Below are positions 31,545 through 40,764 of a stretch of 47,586 bases of DNA, piece after piece. The notes under the pieces were generated by a model. It did not search any database. It saw nothing but the letters and a program-made list of their open reading frames with translations, and was not told the DNA's origin. Location: positions 1 through 47,586 of the IMG/VR virus record IMGVR_UViG_3300009545_000290; one strand, written 5' to 3'. The DNA is from a virus. Made by a program: the position numbers and the translations under genes. Each line of letters opens with the position of its first letter. Position 1 is the first letter of the stretch.

Positions 31545-33172
31545 TGTCCCTGACCCTGGTGCAAGCCGGCGCGACGTTGCAGTTCGTCGACGAGGCCGGC
31601 GTTCTGACGCCCGTGCCGTTGCCGACCGGCATCACGCTCCGCACGGATGTGCCGCCACGCTGGGAGGTGTACGGGCATTACGTGATCCTCGTCAACACGC
31701 CGAATCGGCCGATCACGATCGATGCGTCCGGCACCGTGCGCCCCCTGACGCCCTTGGCGCCCAGCCTCGCGCCCGTGCTCTCGGGGGTCCCCACGGGCAC
31801 CCTGAGCGGCACGTACAACCACGGGCGCTACACGTTCCTCATTCGCGCCGACGACGGCACCATCATCGCGGAAAGCGACTACTCGCCGGCTTCGAGTGCC
31901 GACGTGACGATCTCGACCGAAGATCTCCAGTACGCGGGCATCGACGTGTCGACGGAAGGGTCGGTCAATGCGCGACGCGCCTATCGCGTGACGGACGGCG
32001 GCTCGACGCTCTTTCAGTGGATCGATCTCGACGGCAACGTGCTCACGTCGGTGCAGGACGATTTGCCCGATGCGGCGCTGAGTCTCCTGGCCGCCTCTCC
32101 GGCGCTCGGTGCGCCGCCGCGGCTGACGTTGATCGCCGAAATCCGCGACCGGCTGTTCGGCGTCGGCGATCTGGACGTGGACACCGTGCGCTACACCGAG
32201 ACGGGCCTGATGTACGCGTGGCCGGCGCTCAACGCGCTGGCCATTCCGCGCACCGGCTCCGATCTGGTCGGCGTGACGGCGTTCCTGATGCGGCGGGAAG
32301 CGCTCGGCGTCGGCCGCCTCAATCGGCTCCTGGCGATCGTCGGCAGCGGCGAGGAGTCGGCGGACCAGAGTACGCTGATCGATTTCCGCGTGATCATCAT
32401 GAGTGATCAGTGCGGCGTGCTCTCGCAGGAAAGCGTCGTCGTCTATCGCGACAAGGCATATTTCTTGTGGCACGACGGCGTCTATCAGTGGGACGACTCC
32501 GGCATCGTCTGCCTCACCGATGGCATCGGCGGCCGGGGCCGCGTGCGCTCCTGGTTCACCACGCCGGATTATTTCGACGCCTCGCGCTTCTCGCGGGCCT
32601 TCGCGCAAATGGACACGACGCGCGCCAAGTACCGCCTGTTCCTGTGGGATCCGGCCGGCGTGCTGCATTTCATCGAATTCGATATCAAACAAAGCACCTG
32701 GGACGGTCCCCACCGGATCGACGCGTTCACGGCGACGAGCGCGTTTCTCCGCACGCTCGACAATGTGCCGGTCCCCACGGTCGGCGGCGGCGATGGCGGG
32801 ATCTACGATCAAGGCGTGCGGCCCACGGCGGCCGACGTGGCGATCAGCGGCCAGCGCTACGGGATCGACTACAACGTCGACAGCAAGTTCTATCCGGGCT
32901 CCAGTCCGGATCGCGAACAGTACTTCGGCCAACTCTCGATGCTCGGCGCCGTCCAGGCCGCCGGCACGCTGACGATCACGCCGAAAGTCGGTTACCTCGA
33001 TGCGCCCGCGCAAGCGCCGATCGCGTACGACATGCACCGCGGTCGACAGCGGCTCCGCCGGCTCGGCTTCGGCAAGCTGGCGCAGCTCAATCTCCGCCAT
33101 ACGAAGGTCGACGAACCCGTCGCGCTGTTCGGGTTCGAGATCGACGATGTCCACGAAGGGGGCCGGCGATGA
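31544..33172 (+). CDS. Tail beta-propeller/hub protein
   Basis: A 542 aa protein coupled to the previous gene by TGATG. It is nearly all beta, with repeats of the form YGHYVILVNTPNRPITIDAS, DRLFGVGDLDVDTVRYTETG, VVYRDKAYFLWHDGVYQWDD and YRLFLWDPAGVLHFIEFDI. This pattern is known from podovirus tail stabilisation or propeller proteins such as P22 gp10. The C-terminus (GQLSMLGAVQAAGTLTITPK) may bind the fibre. The exact role is inferred. Confidence 0.7.
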   Translation: MSLTLVQAGATLQFVDEAGVLTPVPLPTGITLRTDVPPRWEVYGHYVILVNTPNRPITIDASGTVRPLTPLAPSLAPVLSGVPTGTLSGTYNHGRYTFLIRADDGTIIAESDYSPASSADVTISTEDLQYAGIDVSTEGSVNARRAYRVTDGGSTLFQWIDLDGNVLTSVQDDLPDAALSLLAASPALGAPPRLTLIAEIRDRLFGVGDLDVDTVRYTETGLMYAWPALNALAIPRTGSDLVGVTAFLMRREALGVGRLNRLLAIVGSGEESADQSTLIDFRVIIMSDQCGVLSQESVVVYRDKAYFLWHDGVYQWDDSGIVCLTDGIGGRGRVRSWFTTPDYFDASRFSRAFAQMDTTRAKYRLFLWDPAGVLHFIEFDIKQSTWDGPHRIDAFTATSAFLRTLDNVPVPTVGGGDGGIYDQGVRPTAADVAISGQRYGIDYNVDSKFYPGSSPDREQYFGQLSMLGAVQAAGTLTITPKVGYLDAPAQAPIAYDMHRGRQRLRRLGFGKLAQLNLRHTKVDEPVALFGFEIDDVHEGGRR

Positions 33173-33684
33173 AACGGCCCCAGCCGTACCGCCTGGCGTT
33201 CGCGCCGAGCAAGTCGCTCGACGCGGAGGTGAATGCCGTCCTCGCCCGGCAGTTCCAAAACGCCGATCAGATGTTCGAGATCCTGTTTCGGGATTTCGGG
33301 AGCGGCGCCGCGACCAAGGCGTACGTCGACGCGGCGATTGCGAATCGCGCGTTTGTCTTCAACTACACGTACAACGACACGCCAACCGAACCGCCGGTCG
33401 GCACCCAAATCCGCTTCGACGCGGCCTATCCGTACACGACGGTGACGAAGATCTGGCTCCGCGACGTGACGATCGACGGCATCGATCTCCGCACGGTGCT
33501 CCTCTTGGCGCCGAGCGGGTCGACGCTCTACATCCAGCTCGCCGCCGACCACGCGCGGTTCGCGCGGTTCCTCTCGACGGGCGTGGCCGTGGCCAAGCCG
33601 GGGTACGTGGAAATCCCGGTGAGCTGGGTCGCCGACGACGGGACCGCGTTACCCGAGCAACCCGTCCATGTGATTAAGGTGTGA
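33169..33684 (+). CDS. Small tail protein, function unknown
   Basis: A 171 aa protein (ATGA overlap). The helical N-terminus (SLDAEVNAVLARQFQNADQM) is followed by beta strands (FVFNYTYNDTPTEPPVGTQI, TVTKIWLRDVTIDGIDL). It may be a tail-fibre connector or a trimerising domain. Confidence 0.7.
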   Translation: MKRPQPYRLAFAPSKSLDAEVNAVLARQFQNADQMFEILFRDFGSGAATKAYVDAAIANRAFVFNYTYNDTPTEPPVGTQIRFDAAYPYTTVTKIWLRDVTIDGIDLRTVLLLAPSGSTLYIQLAADHARFARFLSTGVAVAKPGYVEIPVSWVADDGTALPEQPVHVIKV

Positions 33685-33687
33685 ATT

Positions 33688-34602
33688 ATGGCTGGAGGCG
33701 TGGGCGTTCCAACTCCGTGGTGGCAACTGGACGGACCGATCGGGCGGTCGCCGGCCGCGGCCGTGGCGAATCTCGACGCATCGGCGCCGCCCGGGTACAC
33801 GTACGACCGCGTCGCGATGAAGTACGTCCCGATCGTCGGCTCGGCGACCGATGCGCTGGCGCAACGCGCTCGCGGCCAGGGGATCGAGGATTCGTTGCTG
33901 GGGAGCTTCGGCGCCACCGCCAGCGGCGCCGCCGGGGGCGCGACGGGCGCGACGGGCGGGGGCGGGGTCCCCACCGTGCCGTACAACACCAGCACGCTCC
34001 CCAACGTGTCCTTTCCCGGCACCTTCGGCGCCGTGGCCGGTGCGCCTGGTGCGGCGACGGGGACCGCGCTTCCGACTGAGCGGATCGCGGTCCCCGACAC
34101 GTCGGCCGCGATGGCGGCCGTCTTCAACCGCGCGAAAGATCAGGTCGGCAAAACGACGAGCGGCAGTCTCACGGCGCTCCGGAGTCAGCTCGCGGCCCGC
34201 GGGCTCCTGGGCGGCGGCGTCGAAGGCGGCGCCACGGCGCGGACGATCACCGCCGGGGCCGGTCAACTCGACGACACGACCCGCGAGCAAGCGATCCAGG
34301 AGGGACAACGGCAAAACGATTTCGCCAAACTCGGCTACCAAGGCGCCATCGAACAGCGCGGCCAGGACATCACCACGTCGGAAGGCGCGGCGAATCGGGC
34401 GCTCGATGCGGCGAAGACGGCGTACTCCGGCGGGATCACGCAACGCGGGCAAGACGTGACATCGGCCGGGACACAGTTCCAGGGCGGCGTCACGATGCGC
34501 GGCCAGGACATCACCGATAAGAACGCCGCGGCCGATCGCGCGGTCGGCGTGCGCGGCCAAAACCTCGGGGCGCTCTCGACGCTCCTCACGAAGCTGTACT
34601 GA
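33688..34602 (+). CDS. Internal virion/tail protein with RGQDIT repeats
   Basis: A 304 aa protein. The Gly/Ala-rich first half is followed by a long helical region in which RGQDIT-like units recur about 25-40 residues apart (IEQRGQDITTSEG, ITQRGQDVTSAG, TMRGQDITDKN). Such Gln-rich helical repeats are seen in phage needle or ejection proteins. No membrane segment is visible. Confidence 0.7.
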   Translation: MAGGVGVPTPWWQLDGPIGRSPAAAVANLDASAPPGYTYDRVAMKYVPIVGSATDALAQRARGQGIEDSLLGSFGATASGAAGGATGATGGGGVPTVPYNTSTLPNVSFPGTFGAVAGAPGAATGTALPTERIAVPDTSAAMAAVFNRAKDQVGKTTSGSLTALRSQLAARGLLGGGVEGGATARTITAGAGQLDDTTREQAIQEGQRQNDFAKLGYQGAIEQRGQDITTSEGAANRALDAAKTAYSGGITQRGQDVTSAGTQFQGGVTMRGQDITDKNAAADRAVGVRGQNLGALSTLLTKLY

Positions 34603-34603
34603 C

Positions 34604-35167
34604 ATGCCACGCCAGGTGAAGCCCGCGGATGTCGCCGGTGGCCGGCAAGGGCTGGATAGCTACTTGACCGACGCGACGACGAAAGACGAGTTGTTCTCCC
34701 GCTGGGACCGCGCCGTGACCGATCGGCGCTCGACCCAACAGGCGGACCAATTCGCCAGTCCGAACCCGGCGCAGCAAGGGTATTTCAACACGTTCAACAA
34801 CATGCAGGAGGACGCGGCGACCGGCCCGACCGGCTACAACCGCCAATGGGTCCCGCTCCTCGAATCGCTCAAAGGGAAACGCGTCAACCTGGCCGGCTCC
34901 GGCTTGCCGACCGAGACGTACGCGGATCCGACGCAGAGCGGCACGCTCACGCGCCAGAGCGACGGGGATCTGGCGACGCTGCGATCGCGGGCGCGACCGA
35001 TGCCGGAAGGCCACGAGGCGTTTCTGCACCGGCTGTACGGCAGCGATCCGCCGGACCTGGAGCCGCCCGCCCTGCCGGCCGCCGCGGCGAAGCCGTCAAC
35101 CCTGTTGCCCCAGCAACCGCCGCTCGGCGCTGTCGCGGCGCTCGCGCGGCAACTGCGCATGACATGA
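34604..35167 (+). CDS. Virion-module protein, function unknown
   Basis: A 187 aa protein (MPRQVKPADVAGGRQGLDSY). The middle (NPAQQGYFNTFNNMQEDAAT) is polar, and the C-terminal 50 residues are Pro/Ala-rich. No domain is recognised. Its position beside the other candidate ejection proteins suggests a virion component. Confidence 0.7.
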   Translation: MPRQVKPADVAGGRQGLDSYLTDATTKDELFSRWDRAVTDRRSTQQADQFASPNPAQQGYFNTFNNMQEDAATGPTGYNRQWVPLLESLKGKRVNLAGSGLPTETYADPTQSGTLTRQSDGDLATLRSRARPMPEGHEAFLHRLYGSDPPDLEPPALPAAAAKPSTLLPQQPPLGAVAALARQLRMT

Positions 35168-35445
35168 CTAGTACCGCGATCCTCCGCGCGAAGCTGCGGC
35201 CGGCGAATCTGATCGATCTCGTCCAGCATCCCGACGAGCGCCGCGGGATTGAGGACAGCTATGCCCGCACGGGCGACGGCCGGTCGATGGACGATTTTCT
35301 GCGCGACCATGTGTCGCTCTACAACCCCGGCGCCGGGAATGCCCCGGAGAACGATCCGCGCCACGCGGGGATTTTCTTCTACGGCGATACGCTCTCGCGG
35401 CTGAACGGGGCGATTGGGGCGCTCACCCGGCGCGTCACGCCATGA
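35164..35445 (+). CDS. Small protein, function unknown
   Basis: A 93 aa protein, ATGA-coupled. Its sequence (LVQHPDERRGIEDSYARTGD, HAGIFFYGDTLSRLNGAI) is not known to me. It has no membrane span or catalytic signature. Confidence 0.65.
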   Translation: MTSTAILRAKLRPANLIDLVQHPDERRGIEDSYARTGDGRSMDDFLRDHVSLYNPGAGNAPENDPRHAGIFFYGDTLSRLNGAIGALTRRVTP

Positions 35446-35469
35446 CCAGGGAGAGAGAGAAGGAACACC

Positions 35470-36615
35470 ATGCCGACACCGGCTGAAGCCGCCCAAATTC
35501 TCCGCCAGCATTTCGGGATGGTTACCGATCCCGCTGATCCGAATGTCTCGGTCGGCGATCCGAGCGGCGCCATCGCGCTCGGCGGCACGCGCTACACCGA
35601 ACAACAGGATTTGGAAGATCGGCTCGTCAACGACGCGTCGGCCGCGGCGATGCCGCCGATGGAGGGATTCGTCCCCGGCGAACCGGGCCGCCGCTATCTG
35701 ACGCGCGGCATGGCGCCGGCCAATCTGATCGCCGACAAGCTGCGACTCGGCGAGATCTACCGCGAGGCCGCGGCCGATCCCTTCACCGGCGACGCGGAGA
35801 CGGCGCGCGTCGGCGGCGTGCAACACGCGCTCGACACCGCGGCGCAAATCCAGCGGCCGGAGATCGGCGACGCGGCGAAAACGATCGCGACGCGCAACGC
35901 CTTCGCCGACTACATGAAATCGAAGGGCATGAAGATGGGCGAGTACGAGGCTGCCAGCTCGCCGGCCGCCCAAGCCGCCGCGATGGTCCCGATCAACGCC
36001 AACGCGAGCGACACCGCGGAAGGGATCAAAGACAAGGCGCTGGGCCGCGAACAGCAATTGCGGATGTCGCCGCAGTTGGTCCCCGGCCAGATGCCGGACG
36101 ATGCGGCCGGCGGCGGTATGGGCGGGTTCACGCTCCCGCCGAATTTCAAACCGCTCAACGCGCAGTCGTCGAACGCGATCGAGTCGATGGCGAAGGCGGC
36201 GCCGATGGTCGGCGATCTCGAACGGATGCTGGATCCGAATGCCGACCAGATTCCGAACAAGATCGGCCAGTCGGCGAAATGGGCGCTGTACAACATGGGC
36301 ATCTCGCCGAGCACGCTCGGCGACGAGAAGGCGCAAGCGCGTCTCCAACTCTCCTCCCTGATCAAGATCGTCGGCTCGGCGCCGTACATGACCGGCTCCC
36401 GCAATTACAAGTACCTCCAGGACGTGCAGAAACATCTGACCGATCCCTCGGCGACCGACAAATTTCTCCTCTCGCAAATTGCCGAACTGAAAAAACGGTG
36501 GCCGGAAATTCAGAAGGCCATCATTCAGACGCACATCCAACCGGGCACGCCGCTCAATTTCGGCGACAGCGATCCGTGGGCGGCGCCGCCGACGCCGGAT
36601 GAAATGAAACGGTGA
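35470..36615 (+). CDS. Probable ejection or internal virion protein
   Basis: A 381 aa protein with an AGGGAGAG ribosome-binding site. The Pro/Ala-rich N-terminus is followed by helical stretches (AAKTIATRNAFADYMKSKGM, ESMAKAAPMVGDLERMLDPN, KYLQDVQKHLTDPSATDKF). There is no enzyme signature. It groups with the next gene as a likely pair of internal proteins ejected with the DNA. Confidence 0.6.
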   Translation: MPTPAEAAQILRQHFGMVTDPADPNVSVGDPSGAIALGGTRYTEQQDLEDRLVNDASAAAMPPMEGFVPGEPGRRYLTRGMAPANLIADKLRLGEIYREAAADPFTGDAETARVGGVQHALDTAAQIQRPEIGDAAKTIATRNAFADYMKSKGMKMGEYEAASSPAAQAAAMVPINANASDTAEGIKDKALGREQQLRMSPQLVPGQMPDDAAGGGMGGFTLPPNFKPLNAQSSNAIESMAKAAPMVGDLERMLDPNADQIPNKIGQSAKWALYNMGISPSTLGDEKAQARLQLSSLIKIVGSAPYMTGSRNYKYLQDVQKHLTDPSATDKFLLSQIAELKKRWPEIQKAIIQTHIQPGTPLNFGDSDPWAAPPTPDEMKR

Positions 36616-36618
36616 TTT

Positions 36619-38136
36619 ATGCCTCCGCAGATCCGACCGACGCGCGTCGATCCCGCGACCGGCGAAAAACGCGAATGGAACGGCTCGACGTGGGTCCTCC
36701 CGGCCGGCGAAGCGACCGGCGGCGGGCCGTCGATGCCGATGCTCAACCTGCCGCCAGGGCCGCACAATCCGGATGACCCGAACAGCGGCGCCCGGAATAG
36801 CGAGATCCTGAAGCAATTCCTGACGCTGGCGGGTGGCGCGGCCGGCGGCCTGGTGCTCGGCCCGCCGGGCGCCCTGCTCGGCGGCGCGGCCGGTCGCGCG
36901 CTCGGCCATGCACCCGAGGCGGCCTTGCGCATGCCCACCGACAGCACGTTTGTCGGCGACGCCGCATTCGGCGCGGGCGAGGGGCTCACCAACGAGCTAC
37001 TCCCGAAGTTTGCCGGACGGATTATCGGCGCCGGGGGCACCGGCCTGAAAACGCTGGGCCGGATGGCGTTCGACAATCCGGAATGGAGTCCCTGGCTCCG
37101 GGCGCGCGTCGCCGCGATGCGGGGGGCCGGGGCGGGGTATGTGGGCGGCCCCGCCGTGGGGACCGTGGCGTCGATGGGGCCGATGGTCGCCTCCGAGGCC
37201 GGCAAGCGGCTGGAGACGACCGGCGCCAAGATGGGGACCGGCACGCTCTCCGAACGCCTGGGGAGCGGCCTGGAGGCGCTCAAAGCCCGCCTGTGGGGCG
37301 AACCGGCCCTGACCCATGCCGACGCCCTGGCGGGCGGCGCGGAGCGCTACGCGGGCGCCAAACGGGCCGGCGCGCTCCAGGATGCCGCGGCCGAGCGCGG
37401 CAGCGGCGTGTCCAGCTTCCGCGAGTACACCCCCGACATCCCGGTCACGCCGCGGCCGGTGACCCCGGCGACGGACATCTACGGCGATCCGGCCGGGCTG
37501 GAGAGGCGGACGCAGCTCTACCACACGTCCGTCGACGCGGGCATGGAGCCGAGCACGGCGTCGCAGATCATCCTCGGCGAGCCGCGGCCGGCCGGCAGCG
37601 CCACCTGGGGACCGGATCCGAGCATGGAGGCGCTGACCCGGAAAGTGACGCCGCGGCCGGTCACGGACCGGCGAGCGGCGGAGTTGGTCAACACGTTCGG
37701 CGGCACGGGCGGCAAGCCGGCGGCGGCACCCACCGCCCGCTACGGCTTTGAGTGGCCGGACGTGGGGACGCAGTATCACGTCCAAGGGGGACCGTTCGAT
37801 CGCTCGACGGTCGGGGCCGGGCGCCTCCGCGAGTTGGGGATCGACGTGCCCGCGACGCCGGACCTCGGCGCGATCGATGTCGGCGTCTCGAACAACACGC
37901 TCGATGCGCTCAACCGTCGCATCAACACCGGCGAGCTGCCGCAAAGCGCGTTCCTGGATTCGTTGCGCGGCACGACGGCCCCAGCGGCGGCGGCCGTGAC
38001 GCCCGCCGTGCCCGAGGCCGCGCGGACCGCCCGCGGCGTGGCCGAGAAACTCAAACCGATCGGCAACGCGAACGATTTGCAACCCGGCGATTTCATGGAC
38101 GCGTTGCGCCGAAGCCTCGGCCTCAAAAACGACTAA
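36619..38136 (+). CDS. Probable ejection protein with glycine-zipper segment
   Basis: A 505 aa protein. A polar start (TRVDPATGEKREWNGSTWVL) is followed at about 68-96 by a hydrophobic glycine-zipper region (LTLAGGAAGGLVLGPPGALL), as found in membrane-inserting ejection or transmembrane virion proteins. The remainder is Ala/Gly/Pro-rich with helices. It may help DNA cross the host envelope; this is an inference from composition. Confidence 0.6.
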   Translation: MPPQIRPTRVDPATGEKREWNGSTWVLPAGEATGGGPSMPMLNLPPGPHNPDDPNSGARNSEILKQFLTLAGGAAGGLVLGPPGALLGGAAGRALGHAPEAALRMPTDSTFVGDAAFGAGEGLTNELLPKFAGRIIGAGGTGLKTLGRMAFDNPEWSPWLRARVAAMRGAGAGYVGGPAVGTVASMGPMVASEAGKRLETTGAKMGTGTLSERLGSGLEALKARLWGEPALTHADALAGGAERYAGAKRAGALQDAAAERGSGVSSFREYTPDIPVTPRPVTPATDIYGDPAGLERRTQLYHTSVDAGMEPSTASQIILGEPRPAGSATWGPDPSMEALTRKVTPRPVTDRRAAELVNTFGGTGGKPAAAPTARYGFEWPDVGTQYHVQGGPFDRSTVGAGRLRELGIDVPATPDLGAIDVGVSNNTLDALNRRINTGELPQSAFLDSLRGTTAPAAAAVTPAVPEAARTARGVAEKLKPIGNANDLQPGDFMDALRRSLGLKND

Positions 38137-38153
38137 CCCAGAGGAGCGCCAGC

Positions 38154-38435
38154 ATGTGGTACCGCTTTCTGATCACCGACCCCGTTCCCCAGCTTCACGC
38201 GTGTTCATTGCAGCCGTCCGTCCGCGCACCCGGCCGTCAGGTCTGCATTTCCGAAAACGGGCTTGCGCTCGTCGTCGAACCCGGCGGCACCATCCGCGAT
38301 CTCCGCCCCGGTGAGGAATGGGATTCGCCGTGGTGCTGGGCCGATTTGTGCGGCGACCTGTTGATCTATCGCCCCGAGCCGAACGGCCCGACGATCGTCG
38401 CGTTCCGCATGGCGGAGATCGGATCGGGATCGTGA
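38154..38435 (+). CDS. Small protein, function unknown
   Basis: A 93 aa protein starting MWYRFLITDPVPQLHACSLQ with a GAGGAG ribosome-binding site. It is compact and beta-rich (QVCISENGLALVVEPGGTIR, LLIYRPEPNGPTIVAFRM). Its stop overlaps the GTG start of the next gene. Confidence 0.7.
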   Translation: MWYRFLITDPVPQLHACSLQPSVRAPGRQVCISENGLALVVEPGGTIRDLRPGEEWDSPWCWADLCGDLLIYRPEPNGPTIVAFRMAEIGSGS

Positions 38436-39595
38436 ACGCCGGGTCGGTCGTCTTGCTCGGCGGCCGGTCGACGACGCCGAGCGGCGGCGGGCTCGGGCCG
38501 ATGTGGGATCCCATCCCGCGGAACCCGTTCGGCCCGTACCCGCCGCCCGTCGACTACAAAACCGTGCTGCCGTTCACGCCGCCGGCCGGCCGCGTGCTCG
38601 ATTTCTACCGCGGGCAGTTTTGCGGCTTGCGGATCCCCGGCGCGCCCGTCGTCCCTGGCAGCAACGCCGCGAATCCCTCGTGCATCATGGCGGCACTCCT
38701 CGACAACTACCCGGAGGACGTGCAGGAGCAATTTCTCGAAAGCTACGCGTTCGCCGGCAACACGCATCTCCAACGATCGCTCGGGCACGCGCTCGGCTAC
38801 GGCCACACGATCGACGCGTACATCGCGCTCAGCAAGAAAGTGCGCAGTCAGTACGGCTTGTTCTGTGACCACTGGCTGATCGCGAACGAATTCCCCGGCT
38901 TTCAATTCAATCAAGACGCGTCGTTCTGGGGACCGAAGCTCGATCCCTACATCGAGAGATTGCTCGGCGCCGGCGTGGTCGACCTGGCCTGTCCGTCCTG
39001 GCAAATGGATCAGGTGATGAACATGGCGCCGGGCAACGCGACGATTTCGATCATCGCGTACGTGGCGAAGAAACTGCCGCCGTCGATCCCGCTCTACACG
39101 CACTGGATGAACGAAGCGCTGGCCTGGTGGAAAAAGGTCGGCACGAATCCGAACGGCTCGGACATCGGCGAAGTGTGGGTCGATCCGCAGTACTGGCCGA
39201 ACGGGATCGAAGTCCACGATCGGTTCTCGTGGTGGTACGCGATGCAGCCGTACCTGACCGGCGGCCATCATCAGGGCAACACGCGGATGCTCTGCAAGGA
39301 ATATCAGGATCGGCTCTGTGACACGCTCGACTTCTTCGGCGACGAGCACGGCCGCGACACCGGCAAGGGCGACATGGGGCAATCGATCCGGACCGGCACG
39401 CCGCGGCCGTTCGCGCTGACCGTGTTCGAGGATTCGGCGCAAGATCAATTCGACGACGTGCCGAGTAATCCGTACGCGATCAGCGAAGTCGAAGGGGACC
39501 AGCGCGGGTACATCCTGATGTGTACGACATCGCCGTGGGGCCACATGCGCGGCTATGGCAACGGCGCCCGCCGGCCAGAGGGGACGGCACTCTAA
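38432..39595 (+). CDS. Possible (beta/alpha)-barrel glycosidase-like protein
   Basis: A 387 aa protein from the GTG at 38432 (GTGA overlap). Alternating strands and helices with many aromatic residues (YGLFCDHWLIANEFPGFQF, IPLYTHWMNEALAWWKKVG, RFSWWYAMQPYLTGGHHQG) suggest a barrel similar to glycoside hydrolases. No signature places it in a GH family. It lies directly before the holin-like gene, so it may be the lytic enzyme or a tail depolymerase; no other endolysin is recognisable. Confidence 0.6.
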   Translation: MNAGSVVLLGGRSTTPSGGGLGPMWDPIPRNPFGPYPPPVDYKTVLPFTPPAGRVLDFYRGQFCGLRIPGAPVVPGSNAANPSCIMAALLDNYPEDVQEQFLESYAFAGNTHLQRSLGHALGYGHTIDAYIALSKKVRSQYGLFCDHWLIANEFPGFQFNQDASFWGPKLDPYIERLLGAGVVDLACPSWQMDQVMNMAPGNATISIIAYVAKKLPPSIPLYTHWMNEALAWWKKVGTNPNGSDIGEVWVDPQYWPNGIEVHDRFSWWYAMQPYLTGGHHQGNTRMLCKEYQDRLCDTLDFFGDEHGRDTGKGDMGQSIRTGTPRPFALTVFEDSAQDQFDDVPSNPYAISEVEGDQRGYILMCTTSPWGHMRGYGNGARRPEGTAL

Positions 39596-39597
39596 AA

Positions 39598-40155
39598 ATG
39601 TTTCTGATCTTCGCCCAAACGCTCCAGCCGGCGGCCGAGGGGGCGGCGCCGATCGTCGTGGCCGTCCCGCTCTACTCGCCGCTGATGATCACGCTGATCG
39701 GCGGCCTGATCGTGACCGTCATCGGCGCCACCGTGAGCGGGATCGTCGCCGTGATCACGGCGCTCCGCGTGACGGCGGTCAAGGGGGTGCAGGACATCAT
39801 CACGCCCGCGATCCTGGATGTGGCCAAAGACACCGCCACGATCAAAGGCCACGTCAACAGCGAACGGACGGCCGCCGAAGGCCGCGAGGCGTCGCTCCGG
39901 CGCGAAAACGAATTGCTCCGCGAGATGCTCGCCGACAAAAAAGTGACGGCGCAACTCCTCGCGCAAGCCGTGGCCACGGCCGCGAGCGCCGCGGCCGGCG
40001 CCAACTCGACGACGACGACGGCGGCGCCGATCGTCGTGGCCGTGCCCGTCCCGGCCGAGCGGCGGGAACAGAACGAACGCGCGGGCGACGCCGCGCCGGT
40101 GAAAGGTGGAAGTTATGAACGATCCCCTCATGACGCGAGTAAGCTAGAGGGGTGA
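39598..40155 (+). CDS. Holin-like membrane protein with coiled-coil tail
   Basis: A 185 aa protein. One strong membrane segment (YSPLMITLIGGLIVTVIGAT, residues about 27-57) follows a short N-terminal region, then a charged coiled coil (RTAAEGREASLRRENELLRE) and an Ala/Thr-rich tail. The single span and terminal position fit a holin or spanin-type component. It follows the possible lytic enzyme by two bases. Confidence 0.55.
   Translation: MFLIFAQTLQPAAEGAAPIVVAVPLYSPLMITLIGGLIVTVIGATVSGIVAVITALRVTAVKGVQDIITPAILDVAKDTATIKGHVNSERTAAEGREASLRRENELLREMLADKKVTAQLLAQAVATAASAAAGANSTTTTAAPIVVAVPVPAERREQNERAGDAAPVKGGSYERSPHDASKLEG
40124..40152 (+). promoter_or_regulatory. Hairpin masking the ribosome-binding site of the 40165 gene
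   Basis: CCCCTC (40124-40129) can pair with GAGGGG (40147-40152). The second arm is the ribosome-binding site of the GTG-started gene at 40165. Ribosomes finishing the holin-like gene (stop at 40153-40155) would melt this stem, so translation of the small gene is probably coupled to it. Confidence 0.4.
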
Positions 40156-40164
40156 GGTACCCCC

Positions 40165-40371
40165 GTGGGACTATGCAACGCGTACGAGAAATGGGAGCTA
40201 CACCGAGAACCGCGCCGGCCGCCCGGTGACTCGCCGGGCGACGTGGCCCAACTGGTCACGATGGATCACTATCTGACCTTGACCGCGGCCGAGCGGGAAG
40301 CTCGCCGCGCCGCCTACCGCCTCTACGCCGCCGGCCGCCTCGCGTTTCGTCTCCCTGTCGATCAGTTCTAG
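40165..40371 (+). CDS. Small protein at the end of the rightward module
   Basis: A 68 aa protein, GTG-started. A polar N-terminus is followed by a helical basic region (AEREARRAAYRLYAAGRL). It is the last plus-strand gene before the convergent leftward operon. The function is unknown. Confidence 0.5.
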   Translation: MGLCNAYEKWELHREPRRPPGDSPGDVAQLVTMDHYLTLTAAEREARRAAYRLYAAGRLAFRLPVDQF

Positions 40372-40376
40372 CGCGC

Positions 40377-40760
40377 TCAGCTCTCAATCGGGCAGGGTGT
40401 AATCCCGCCGCACTGGAGACAGATCTTCGGCGCGTCGACCGCGCGCCGCGGATTGAAGACGATCGCCGCCTGGCACTCCGAACAGGCCGCGACGGCGCCG
40501 CCCGCCGGGACGCGCTGACCGGGATAGTCGGCCACGCGCCGGCAGATCCAGACATCCGGCGTCCGCGGCGCCGTCGTGCCGATCGCCGCCAGCTTGCCGC
40601 CGGGCGTCCGTTCGTAGAACTGGCCGCCGAACACATCCGGTTCGTGGCCCGCCAGCGTGCGCGCCGCGGCCTCGTCGCACTCCCGCCGCCCGCACGTCAG
40701 ATGTCCGTCCCGCGCGGGCCATCCACACGCACACCGCGGCCAACCTGGTGGGTACGCCAT
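40377..40760 (-). CDS. Cys-rich zinc protein
   Basis: A 127 aa protein. Several Cys pairs (CACG, CGRREC near the start; CSEC and CLQC near the end) suggest two zinc sites flanking a middle region (YERTPGGKLAAIGTTAPR). It is the last gene of the right operon. The function is unknown. Confidence 0.7.
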   Translation of the reverse strand: MAYPPGWPRCACGWPARDGHLTCGRRECDEAAARTLAGHEPDVFGGQFYERTPGGKLAAIGTTAPRTPDVWICRRVADYPGQRVPAGGAVAACSECQAAIVFNPRRAVDAPKICLQCGGITPCPIES

Positions 40761-40764
40761 TCAT

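Noticed and set aside
34834-36909. A 691-codon minus-strand frame opposite the candidate ejection genes
   Set aside because: It contradicts the well-packed rightward genes with good ribosome-binding sites, and no domain is visible.
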